Assembly (NCBI GenBank): GCA_036563615.1
Contig: DATCMB010000013.1
Span: forward strand, 62,001-126,000
Direction: 5' to 3'
Origin: Candidatus Binatia bacterium
Lineage (GTDB): Bacteria > Desulfobacterota > Binatia > UBA12015
Length of the DNA: 64,000 bases
The notes beneath the pieces were generated by a model. That model searched no databases. It had not been told where the DNA came from and was given only the letters and a program-made list of their open reading frames with translations. Below are positions 10,301-18,700 of this stretch, in pieces (position 1 is the first letter of the stretch; the number at the start of each line of letters is the position of its first letter). Both the position numbers and the translations under genes were made by a program.

Positions 10301-11989
10301 AGCGAGCTCGCCGTCAAGCACCCGATGATCCAGGAGGTCGCCTACGACGCGATCCTGCAGACGCGCCGTGAGGAGCTGCACCGCGCCGTCGCCGCGGCGC
10401 TCGAAGCCGAGGGCGACGCGAGCGATCCGGCGCGGCACGGGCTCCTCGCCTACCACTGGGGCCGCGGACGCGACGTCGAGCGCGCCGAGGAGCACCTGCT
10501 GCGCGCGGGCGACGACGCCGCGCGCGCGTCGGCGTCCGCGGAAGCGGTGTACTTCTTCGAGGAGGCTTCGCGCCTCTACCTCGAGCGTCACGGCGGCGGT
10601 GGCGACCCGGCGAAGCTCGTCGCGCTCGAGAAGAAGCTCGCGACCGCGTACTTCTACCGCGGGCGTCTGGTCGAGGCCGCGGAGCAGTTCAACCGCGCGC
10701 TCGGCCGCCTCGGCGTGCACGTGCCGCGCAGCCGCGGCGACCTCGAGCTGAGCCTCGTGCGCTCGCTGCTCGCGTCGCTGCCGCCGCTCTACCTGCCGGT
10801 CGGACGGCGACGCCCCGCGGCGAGCGCGCGCGACCTCGAGATCCTCGAGCTGATGCTCGACCGCGCGCGCGCCCAGACCACCGGCGACCCGACGCGCTTC
10901 GTCGTCGACACGATGGAGGCGCTGCGGCGCTTGACGCGGCTCGATCCCGCCAGCGTGCCCGGCGCCTGCTCGCTGCTCGCGAGCACCGCGGGGCTGTTCG
11001 CCTACAGCGGGATCTCGTTCGACGTCAGCGCGCGCTTCCTGCGCCTCGCCGAGCGCTACCTCGACCCGGACGATCCGAGCGAGGTGCTGGTGTTCCAGAT
11101 GATGCGCTTCACGCACGCGTTCCTCGCCGGCGACTGGTCGCGCGAGCTCGAGATCGACGCGGCGCTGCTCGCCGGCGGCGTCGCACGCGGTCAGCTCTGG
11201 GACGTCGCGACCCACCTCGGGCTCGAAGGCACGAAGCTCGTCCTGCAGGGACGCTTCGCCGAAGCCGAGGAGCGCGTCGCGCGCATCGCCGACATCGAGC
11301 AGCGCTACGACTACGACCTCGCGAGCTCGAATCGGCACAGCGTCTGCACCACGCTGCGGCTCGAGCAGCGCCGCCTGCCCGAGGCGCTGCGCGCAGCGGA
11401 GACCTACGTCGTCGAGCACGACGAGCCGCTGCTCAACGTGATCGCGCTCGGCATGAAGGCCAAGGTGGAGGTCCTGCTCGACGACCTCGGCGCGGCTGCC
11501 GCGACGCTCGCCGACGCGGACGCGCTGATCGCGCGCCTCGGACGCGTGCCGCCGCTGCACCGCGCGCACTGCGCGCGCTCGCACGCGCTGCTCGATCTGG
11601 CGTGCGCCGAGCGCGCGTCCAGTATGTCTCGTTCGCACGCGCTCTCCGACGCTCGCCGCAGCGTGCGGCGCGCGGTGCGCCTCGCGCTGCGGGTCGCCTG
11701 GCTCCGTCCCGAGGTGTTCCGCCACGCCGGCACCTGCTGCTGGCTGGTCGGGCAGCGGCGCCGCGCGCTGCGCTGGTGGGAGCGCTCGCTCGAAGCGGCG
11801 GACCGGCTCGCTGCCGGCGCCGAGCACGCGCGCACGCAGGTCGAGATCGCGCAGCGTCTGCTCGCCGCCGGGCGCGCGGGAGACGTGGTCGGCGGACGCA
11901 GCGCGCGCCAGCACCTGATCGACGCGCGGCGCTGCTTCGAGGTCCTCGGTCTCGAGCAAGAGCTCGCGACCATCGGCAGCGCGGCATGA
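7376..11989 (+). CDS. Tandem class III cyclase / STAND-type ATPase multidomain protein
   Basis: 1537-residue protein with a repeated architecture. Cyclase domain 1 (about 8-180) has FADIVGFT and KYLGDALMAVFG metal aspartates and the transition-state pair in GDAVNVAARL. It is followed by a short ATPase-like segment with Walker A GEVGSGKT (about 236) and LALALDEP. Cyclase domain 2 (about 415-560) has FADISGFT and KYLGDAIMATFG, but the Asn of the N/R pair is lost (GESVGRASRL). A full AAA/STAND ATPase follows, with GEPGIGKS (about 643) and FEDLHWAD (about 776). The last 500 residues are helical and TPR-like. Cyclase-ATPase-TPR proteins are known, usually with one cyclase; the duplication here is unusual. 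The ATG at 7376 overlaps the previous stop, and the stop overlaps the Lnt start. Product (cAMP or cGMP) not determined. Confidence 0.9.
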   Translation: MSPRTLDRRRATVLFADIVGFTPLCERAGVEHAYAIVTGCLKLLDGVARRHGGVVDKYLGDALMAVFGIPAPLDNSSAAALAAALEMQRTVEAYNRQVQSPVALALKAGVNSGMMTAGDLRGAVVREFHVMGDAVNVAARLKERAPAGCVFVGGDAADDARALFAFTPMAPLALKGKSTSVAAYEAHAAPDDTESAWPRATVFTPRVGRTDELGALRAALRELEGGVGGVVTLVGEVGSGKTRLLHELGDELAAERAEGGSLALRAARTLAAAHATLASTAGPLALALDEPQPPLEDDALTGLCEAATAHPALLLVATRDETTAVRVARAAARAGARHRELPLAALSDDEARELLAHVEAGSSLDDAARGLVLERARGHPLRLIFGALVAPALEFERRQEGDVERSGEAERRRATVLFADISGFTALSERLDPAEAYDAVTGCLRLLHATAEKWGGTVDKYLGDAIMATFGVPVAIEDAPCAAVNAAIEMRRNVRAYNERRALVTPLDVHIGIDTGLGIAGEVSGPLVREFALMGESVGRASRLTSLAPNGRIYLGRETVLATRDRFEVRRVEPTDGDHSSASAPTDEAYELLSEDVRVHRPRLGRGETLFAELIGRERELEWLRAAVDDVATGRGSVLALFGEPGIGKSRLLDELRSHARTLGVRCLEARSLAIGAPLRFHPFVDLLQAFAGIERGDDDEAALAKLRAASRAVRGEAADELLPFLAVVLALRLPPELQARVDAVKGDALDRLVLRAVRELLEGIAATTALAVVFEDLHWADRSSVEMLASLVRVTLDAPILLAFAARPGFADSADAVASVAQEVVGERFRRVDLEPLDRSSVRRLLAGLFAHGELPRALRERLEGNAAGSPLFLEEVVRTLVEQGVLEPSGDKLQVAAALDDVVVPGTVQEVILSRVDRLDPSAKQALQIAAVIGRGFPRRLLEAVAGNREGVTDALQRLFDAQLLVDRTREGRSELAVKHPMIQEVAYDAILQTRREELHRAVAAALEAEGDASDPARHGLLAYHWGRGRDVERAEEHLLRAGDDAARASASAEAVYFFEEASRLYLERHGGGGDPAKLVALEKKLATAYFYRGRLVEAAEQFNRALGRLGVHVPRSRGDLELSLVRSLLASLPPLYLPVGRRRPAASARDLEILELMLDRARAQTTGDPTRFVVDTMEALRRLTRLDPASVPGACSLLASTAGLFAYSGISFDVSARFLRLAERYLDPDDPSEVLVFQMMRFTHAFLAGDWSRELEIDAALLAGGVARGQLWDVATHLGLEGTKLVLQGRFAEAEERVARIADIEQRYDYDLASSNRHSVCTTLRLEQRRLPEALRAAETYVVEHDEPLLNVIALGMKAKVEVLLDDLGAAAATLADADALIARLGRVPPLHRAHCARSHALLDLACAERASSMSRSHALSDARRSVRRAVRLALRVAWLRPEVFRHAGTCCWLVGQRRRALRWWERSLEAADRLAAGAEHARTQVEIAQRLLAAGRAGDVVGGRSARQHLIDARRCFEVLGLEQELATIGSAA

Positions 11990-13548
11990 CGGGACGCTCG
12001 GCGCTCCCGTGCACGCTGCTGTCGGCGGCCTGCTACGGGCTCGCCTTCCCGCCGCTCGGCTGGCACCTCGTCGCCTGGGTCACGCTGGCGCCGTTCTTCC
12101 TCGCGCTGCGCGGCGCCGGCGTGCTGCGCGTGATCGGGCTCGGCGTCGTCTGGGGCGTCGTCGCGGCGTACTCGGTCGGCACCTGGATGCCGGTCGCGGT
12201 GACGCGCTACTACGCGCAGCCGGCGTCGGTCGGGGTCGCGGTCTTCCTGATCTGCGCGCTCGTCACCGTCGCGCCGTACACCGTGCTGTTCGCGCTCCTC
12301 TACCGGCGGGTCGCGCGCTACGGCGGTGCCGCGGGCGTGCTGCTCGGCGCCGCCGCGTGGACCGCGTCCGAGCTGCTGCGTGCGGTGTCGCCAGCGGGCA
12401 ATCCGTGGGCGCTCGTCGGCTACGCGCTGGTGCCGGCGCCACCGCTCGTGCAGATCGCGGAGGTCACCGGGGTGTTCGGCGTGTGCTTCGCCGTCGCCGC
12501 CGTCAATGCCGCGCTCGCGCAGCTCGTCGCGATGCGCCGTGAGCTCGACGCGCGGACGCGTGCGGCGGAGCGTGCGGGCGCGCGACGCGGGCTACTCGCC
12601 GCGGCCGGCGTCGTCGCGCTCGTGCTGGCCTACGGTGCGGCGCGCTCGCTCGGCACCGCTGACGGGGCAACAGCCGTCGTCGCTGCGGACGACGGCGCGC
12701 CCGTGCCGGTCGCGGTCATCCAGGGCAACCTCGATCTGGGCTCGCAATGGCGGCCCGAGCTCTACGGCGAGAACCTGGAAGCGTACCTGCGCTCGACCGA
12801 CGCGGCGCTCGCGCGCCGTCCCGCGCGTCTCGTCGTCTGGCCGGAGAACGCGCTGACCTTCTTCCTCGAGGACGAGCCCGCCTACCGGCGCGCGATCGCG
12901 CGCGTGCTCGCGGCGCACGACGCCGTGCTGCTCACCGGCGGGCCGCGCGTCGCGCCCGGCGCGAGCCCGCGCGAGCCGCGCTATCTCAATGCGGCATTCG
13001 TCTTGACGCCCGCCGGGGAAGTCCACGCGGTGTACGAGAAGCAGTACCTCGTGCCGTTCGCGGAGTACTTTCCGCTGCCGGCGCAGGGCGCGCTGCGGCG
13101 ACGCTTCGGGCGCGTGCGCGAGTTCAGCGTCGGCGCGCGGCACGACCCGCTGCCGACGCCCGCCGGCGCGGCCGGCGTGCTGATCTGCAACGAGGCGCTG
13201 TACGGCGACGTCGCGCGCGACCGCGTACGGCGCGGCGCCGAGCTGCTCGTCAACCTGAGCAACGACGGCTGGGTGGGCGCGGAGCGCTACGCGGCGATCG
13301 TGTTCGAGATGTCGCGCCTGCGCGCGATCGAGACGCGGCGCTGGCTCGTGCGCTCGTCGACCTCGGGACCGTCGGCGCTGATCGACCCGCGCGGCCGCGT
13401 CGTCGCGTACGCGGCGCTCGACGAGCGGTCCGCGATCGACGCGGACGTCGTGCCACGACGCGAGCTCACGCCGTACGTGCGCTTCGGTGACCTCTTCGGC
13501 TGGGCGTGCGCCGTGGTCGCGCTCGCCGCGGCGGTGCGCCGTGCTTGA
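11986..13548 (+). CDS. lnt: Apolipoprotein N-acyltransferase
   Basis: 520-residue inner-membrane enzyme that transfers an acyl chain from phospholipid to the N-terminal Cys of diacylated lipoproteins, the last step before Lol sorting. The N-terminal 220 residues contain six to seven hydrophobic helices (AFPPLGWHLVAWVTLAPFFL and onward). The C-terminal half is a periplasmic nitrilase-fold domain. The Glu-Lys-Cys triad is visible: WPEN (Glu about 287), YEKQYLVPFAEYFP (Lys about 352) and LICNEALYGD (Cys about 402). The ATG at 11986 overlaps the stop of the cyclase gene, and the last eight bases overlap the GTG of the next gene. The many lipobox proteins in the window are its expected substrates. 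Confidence 0.95.
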   Translation: MTGRSALPCTLLSAACYGLAFPPLGWHLVAWVTLAPFFLALRGAGVLRVIGLGVVWGVVAAYSVGTWMPVAVTRYYAQPASVGVAVFLICALVTVAPYTVLFALLYRRVARYGGAAGVLLGAAAWTASELLRAVSPAGNPWALVGYALVPAPPLVQIAEVTGVFGVCFAVAAVNAALAQLVAMRRELDARTRAAERAGARRGLLAAAGVVALVLAYGAARSLGTADGATAVVAADDGAPVPVAVIQGNLDLGSQWRPELYGENLEAYLRSTDAALARRPARLVVWPENALTFFLEDEPAYRRAIARVLAAHDAVLLTGGPRVAPGASPREPRYLNAAFVLTPAGEVHAVYEKQYLVPFAEYFPLPAQGALRRRFGRVREFSVGARHDPLPTPAGAAGVLICNEALYGDVARDRVRRGAELLVNLSNDGWVGAERYAAIVFEMSRLRAIETRRWLVRSSTSGPSALIDPRGRVVAYAALDERSAIDADVVPRRELTPYVRFGDLFGWACAVVALAAAVRRA

Positions 13549-14725
13549 CGCGCGCGCGGCGCTCGCGCGCCACGCGGAGCGTCTCGCGGCGGCGGGCGCC
13601 GCGCTGACCGTGCAGGTGCCTGGGAGCGAGCCGCTCACGATCGGCGCGCCGCCGCCGCGCGCCGTCGTCACCTTCCGCAGCGAGGAGCCGCTGCGCGCGC
13701 TCGCGCGCGGCGACCACTTGGGGCTCGCCGAAGCCTACCTGCGCGGCGACATCGACGTCGACGGCTCGCTGCTCGAGGTGATGAAGGTCACCGAGACCTT
13801 GACGCTCGACGCCTCGCTGCTCGACCGCGCGCGCCTCGCCCTGCGTCTCCTCGTGCGCGACCGCCTCGCCTACGACCGCGAGTCGATCGCGTTTCACTAC
13901 GACCGCCCGGCGGAGTTCTTTTTGCCCTGGCTCGACCGCTGGCGCTGCTACTCGCACGGCCTCTACGCGCGCGACGACGAGCCGATCGCGGACGCGATGG
14001 CGCGCAAGATGCAGACCGCGATCGACGCGCTCGGGCTCGAGCCCGGCATGGAGGTGCTCGACATGGGCGGCGGCTGGGGCTGCTTCGTCGAGTACGCCGG
14101 GCTGCAGGGAATTCGCGTGCGCTCGATCACGATCTCCGAGGCGCAGCACCGCTTCGTGAGCGCGCTGATCGAGCGGCTGCGCCTGCCGTGCACGAGCGAG
14201 CTCGTCCATCTGCGCGTCTTCCGTCCCGCGCGCCCGTTCGACGGCGCGGTGTTCATGGGCACGCTCGAGCACAACCCGGAGTACGAACGCGTCGCGGCGT
14301 TCCTCGCCCGCCACCTCGCGCCGCACGCGCGCGTGTGGGCCGACTTCTGCGCGCAGCGCACCGACTTCGCGATCGGACGCTTCATGAAGCGACACATCTG
14401 GCCGGGACCGATCACCTACGTGAACCCGGCGCGGCTCGTGCGCGCGCTGCTCACGCACGGCTTCAACGTGCACGAGATGCGCGACGACACGCTGAGCTAC
14501 GCCTGCACGGTGCGCGACTGGGCGGACGCGCTCGAAGCGCACCGAGCACAGCTCGCGCGCGACTTCGGCGAGAGCACGGTGCGCGCGTTCCTGCTCTTCC
14601 TGCGCGGCTCGCAGCACTTCCTCGCGACCAACCGCACGCAGGCCTACCACGTCGTCGCGGGACGCGATCCCGCGCCGCTCGCGAGCGAGCGTGCGCCGAC
14701 CTTCGCCTCGCGGCGCGGCTCGTAG
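13541..14725 (+). CDS. Cyclopropane-fatty-acyl-phospholipid synthase-family SAM methyltransferase
   Basis: 394-residue member of the CFA/mycolic-acid methyltransferase family, which modifies double bonds in phospholipid acyl chains with SAM. The N-terminal domain has the family pattern (YDRPAEFFLPWLDRW...YSHGLY). The SAM-binding motif is VLDMGGGWGC (about 173-182), and FMGTLEHNPEY and IWPGPITYVNP match the later catalytic region, including a Tyr in LSYACTVRDW. The start is a GTG at 13541, overlapping lnt by eight bases. Its 3' end overlaps the convergent fatty-acid desaturase by 82 bases. Together they suggest a locus for remodelling unsaturated acyl chains. The precise product (cyclopropane, methyl branch or methylene) cannot be read from sequence. 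Confidence 0.88.
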   Translation: MLDARAALARHAERLAAAGAALTVQVPGSEPLTIGAPPPRAVVTFRSEEPLRALARGDHLGLAEAYLRGDIDVDGSLLEVMKVTETLTLDASLLDRARLALRLLVRDRLAYDRESIAFHYDRPAEFFLPWLDRWRCYSHGLYARDDEPIADAMARKMQTAIDALGLEPGMEVLDMGGGWGCFVEYAGLQGIRVRSITISEAQHRFVSALIERLRLPCTSELVHLRVFRPARPFDGAVFMGTLEHNPEYERVAAFLARHLAPHARVWADFCAQRTDFAIGRFMKRHIWPGPITYVNPARLVRALLTHGFNVHEMRDDTLSYACTVRDWADALEAHRAQLARDFGESTVRAFLLFLRGSQHFLATNRTQAYHVVAGRDPAPLASERAPTFASRRGS

Positions 14726-15717
14726 AGCGCGACGTCGCCGCTCTCCGGCACCGCATGGCAGTCGCGAATCGCTTCACGCAGGGCGACGAGCAGCGCCCGG
14801 CGGTCCTCGCGGTAGCTCTCGCCGAGCAGCGGACGCACGGCCCGCGCCGCCTCGCGCAGGCGATAGTGCGGGATCGTCGGAAAGAGGTGGTGCACGACGT
14901 GGCAGCCGGCGTCGTGGTGCAGCCACTCGAGAGCGCCGTAGCGCCGGTCGAGGGTCGAGAGCGCGCCGCGCGCGAAGCTCCACGCAGCACCGCGGTACCA
15001 CGGCACGCCCGGCGCGGTGTGGTGCAGCAGCGTCACGAGGTCGATCCAGACGACGAAGACGAGCCACGGCCCGACGTACCAGCGCACGAGCGCACCTGGA
15101 CCCGCGACGACCGCGAACGCCACGAGCAACGCGCCGAACGCCGCGCACGCCGCGACGCTCAGCGCGACGCGCGCCCGCTCGCCGTCGCGGAACAGCGCCC
15201 CGCGCGGCGCGAAGTGCGAGCCCACGCGGCCCGGCGAGCGCCGCACGAGGTAGAACGGAAAGGCGACGAGCGGCAGCCGGAAGCGCAGCAGGCGGACGTA
15301 CCAGGGCAACGACGCGATCTGCGTCGCGGTCAGCGGCACCCAGGTCTCGTCGCGCTCGACGTCGCCGACGTGGCGGTGGTGGATGCGGTGGCTGATCCGC
15401 CAGGCGTGGTACGGGACGAGGAGCGGCGTGTGCGTCAGGTGGCCGACGAGCCCGTTGAGCCAGCGCCGGCGCGAGAACGCGCCGTGCCCGCAGTCGTGGC
15501 CGAGGACGAACAGCGCCCAGAGCATCGTGCCCTGTGCAAGCCAATAGAGCGGCGCGGTCCACGCGGGCGCGCGCCAGGCGAGCGCGTAGAGCGTCGCGAG
15601 CAGCGCGACGTCGAACGCCAGGTGCGCGAGCGAGCGCGCGGTCGACGGCGCGAAGCAGCGCGTGGGCACCGCGGCCCGCAGCTCGCGCAGCGGCACCGTC
15701 GCCGGCTCGTTTCGCAC
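14644..15717 (-). CDS. Membrane fatty-acid desaturase (DesA/FAD2-like)
   Basis: 357-residue integral-membrane diiron desaturase introducing a double bond into an acyl chain with O2. The three histidine boxes are complete: HDCGHGAF (about 72-79), HRIHH (about 107-111) and HVVHHLFP (about 273-280). Four hydrophobic segments surround them in the usual arrangement. The GTG at 15717 is preferred: it begins one base after the stop of the upstream giant secreted-protein gene. Earlier in-frame starts would lie inside that gene and add an Arg/Ala-rich tail unlike the family. The last 27 codons overlap the convergent methyltransferase gene. Desaturated chains would be substrates for that enzyme, a plausible functional link. 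Confidence 0.9.
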   Translation of the reverse strand: MRNEPATVPLRELRAAVPTRCFAPSTARSLAHLAFDVALLATLYALAWRAPAWTAPLYWLAQGTMLWALFVLGHDCGHGAFSRRRWLNGLVGHLTHTPLLVPYHAWRISHRIHHRHVGDVERDETWVPLTATQIASLPWYVRLLRFRLPLVAFPFYLVRRSPGRVGSHFAPRGALFRDGERARVALSVAACAAFGALLVAFAVVAGPGALVRWYVGPWLVFVVWIDLVTLLHHTAPGVPWYRGAAWSFARGALSTLDRRYGALEWLHHDAGCHVVHHLFPTIPHYRLREAARAVRPLLGESYREDRRALLVALREAIRDCHAVPESGDVALYEPRREAKVGARSLASGAGSRPATTW

Positions 15718-15718
15718 G

Positions 15719-18700
15719 CTAGGGTCCGTACGACGCCTCGATGAGGCCGAGCGCCTCGCGGTAGCCGCTGCAGCGTGCGCACGTGGCGACGCTCGCGGGA
15801 TCGTCGCCGCAGGCATCGAGCGGCGCCGCCTGCCCCGCGCACGGCTGCGCGAGCGCGCTCCGAAGCCTCTGCTCCGCGGTCGCGAGCTTGCGCGCGGTGC
15901 GCGTATCCGTCGGGGAGATCACGCCGAGCGGCCCGTCCGCGCCGAGACAGAGCTGCGCCGCGTCGCCCGCGAGCTTGCCGTCGTTGACGCGGTCGAGACA
16001 CGCGCGCAGCGCGTCGCCGGCGACCGACGTATAGTTGACGGCTTGCCGGCCGATCACCTTCTGGCAGCGCAGCCGCTTCGCGTCGGTGATGCGCACGAGG
16101 TTGCCGTAGGCGACCTCCGACACCTCGATCGCGGCAAGCGCGGCCTGCCGGCGCAGGCAGGTGACGAGGGCGGGCACCGTCGTCGCGCAGGCGTCGAGCT
16201 GCGCGAGCACGGCCGGCGTGCACTGCCGCGCGAGCGTGGTCTCGAGCGCCGAGAGCGCGCGCGTGATCCGGCTCGCGGTCGCCGGATCGGTCGGCAGCCC
16301 CGGCGTCGAGCCGCCGAAGCCGCTCTGCGCCCGACACGCGACGTCGGGATCGCCGGTCACGCGGCCCGACGCGAAGCGGTCGAGGCACGACGAGAGCGCC
16401 TTCGCGTAGGTCTTGAAGAGCTTCTGCGTGCCGCGGCCGATCGCGTCCTGGCAGGCGTTGGCGGCGGCCGGCGGCTTGGGCGGCGCGGGCGGCGCGACCG
16501 GCGGGCAGCGCGGCGTCGGATCGCACGCGTCGCCGAGCCCGTCGCCGTCGCTGTCGCGCTGATCGGGGTCCGGCTGCTCGACGCACAGGTCCTTCGCGTC
16601 GAAGACGCCGTCGCCGTCCGTGTCGCCGTCGACCAGCACGACGACGTCGTTCTGATCGCCGTCCTCGTTGACGTCGCGGCCGAGGTCGGCCTCGTGCGCC
16701 TCCTGGTAGAGGATCGGCTCGCCGAGGAAGGTGGTCGGCAGCGGCGGCATGCGGAATTGCCCGCGCGTGCTCACGACCTGCCGACGCGCGGTGCGCACGT
16801 TGAAGATCTGCACGACGGTGTCGTTCGCGTCGCCGTCGCCGTCGAGGTCCTGCCCGCCCTGATCCTGCTCGCGCGTGAGGAACGCGACCGCGTCGCACGA
16901 GCGACGTCCGTCGCTCGACGTCGAGCACAAGATCTTGTACGGGAGCCCCGGCTCGCAGCCCGGCTGCTCGCAGCGCACCGTCGCCTGGTTGGTGTCGAGC
17001 ACCTGGTTGGTCACCAGGTCGTAGACGCGCATCACGATGTCCGTGCAGTCGCCGTCGGGATTGTCGTACGCGAGCTCGTTCGGATCCGAGCAGTTCACGC
17101 GAAAGACGCCGGTCTCGCGGTCGCGGAACGCGATCAGGTTGCCGCTCGCCTCGAAGTCGACGACGTTGCGCCCGACGCCGACGAAGCCCGGCACGCCGCT
17201 GCGCTGGATCGCGAGCGACACGTCCTCCGCGCCGCTCTCGAAGTCGATCACCTTGTTGCCGTAGGTCGCGACCGCGACGCCGCGGCAGGCGCCGCCGGGG
17301 CAATCCCCGTCGCCGTCGCACGCGTCGCCGGCGAACGCGCCCCCGACGCAGACGTCGGTCGCGCCGACCTCGATCGCATCGACGCCCACGACCGCGGGCG
17401 GGGCAGCCGGCGTCGCGAGCGACGCGACGACGAGCGTGTCCTCGTCGATCGTGCCGTCGCTGTCGGCATTGCCGACGAAGACCTTCTCCGGCGCGGCGAC
17501 GGCGAGGATCTGCGCCGACAGCGCGACCTTGTTGCCGAAGGCGGACGCGGGGTGGAGCTCGAGGAGCGCGTCGGACGCCGCATCGTAGAGCGACACGCTC
17601 GGCAGCAGCATGCCGAGCGCTTCCGACGGACGGATGAACGCCGCGTGGCCGGCGGCGACCGAGGCGAGCTTCGCGCTCGAGGTCTGCGCGTCGAGGCCGG
17701 GGCGGGTCGCGCCGGTCGCCACGTCGAAGGCGCGCAGCCGACTCTCGCGCGAGAACAGATCGCCCGCGTCCTGGTTGCCGTTCTGCACGTAGACGTGCTC
17801 GCTGTCCGGGCTGATCGCGAGCCCGACCGAGGTGAGCCCGGAGAAGCCGCCGCCGACCCGGCGATCGAAGGTGAGAAGGCCGGTCGCGGTGTTGCGCGCG
17901 AAGACCACGACCTGCGCCGCCGAGTTGACGTAGTAGAGGCCGATCCCGTCCGGGCTGACCTCGACGCTGCGCCCGCCGCCGATGCCGTCGGCGTCGATCC
18001 CCTGCGGCACGGTGCCGACGAAGGTGAGGAGCCCGGTGCCGGCGTCGCGCGAAAAAATCGTGATCCCGTCCTCGGTGCCGGACAGCGCGTAGACGAAGCG
18101 GCCGTCGGGGCTCACCGCGACGTCGAAGGGATTCGCGAGCAGCGGACCGCCGTTGCCGTCGTCGACGAGCTCCTGCACGCGATTGATCACGGCCGAGCCG
18201 ATCAGCCGCGTGAACACCGCGATGCGGCTGCTGCCCTCGACCGCGACGTAGACGTGGCGTCCGTCCGGGCTGGTCGCGACGCCGCGCGGGTTCACCAGGT
18301 TCGCGAGACACTCGCGCGTCGCCGTCGGGATGCAGCTCGCCGCGTTCTGCACGATGCGCGCGAGCCCGAGCGTCGGCTGCACCTCGATGTCGCTCTCGGA
18401 GACGTCGAACGCCGTGATGCTGTCCTCGACGATCGAGGTCGCGTACAGCGACGCGCGGCGCGCGAGCACGGTGCCGTCGGGCGTGAACGGCGTCACCGCG
18501 AGCCGGCTCGCGCCGGGCACGGCGACGCTGGTCTCGGCGATGCCGCCGCCGACCGAGATCGTCTCGGGCGACGCGTCGACGCGGAACGCGGCGACGCGTC
18601 CCGCCGTCGGCGCTGCGGTGTAGAGCAGGCGCCCGGACGGGCTGAACACGACGTCGTCGACCCCGTTGGTCACGCCGCACGTCGTGCGCGTCCCCGGCAG

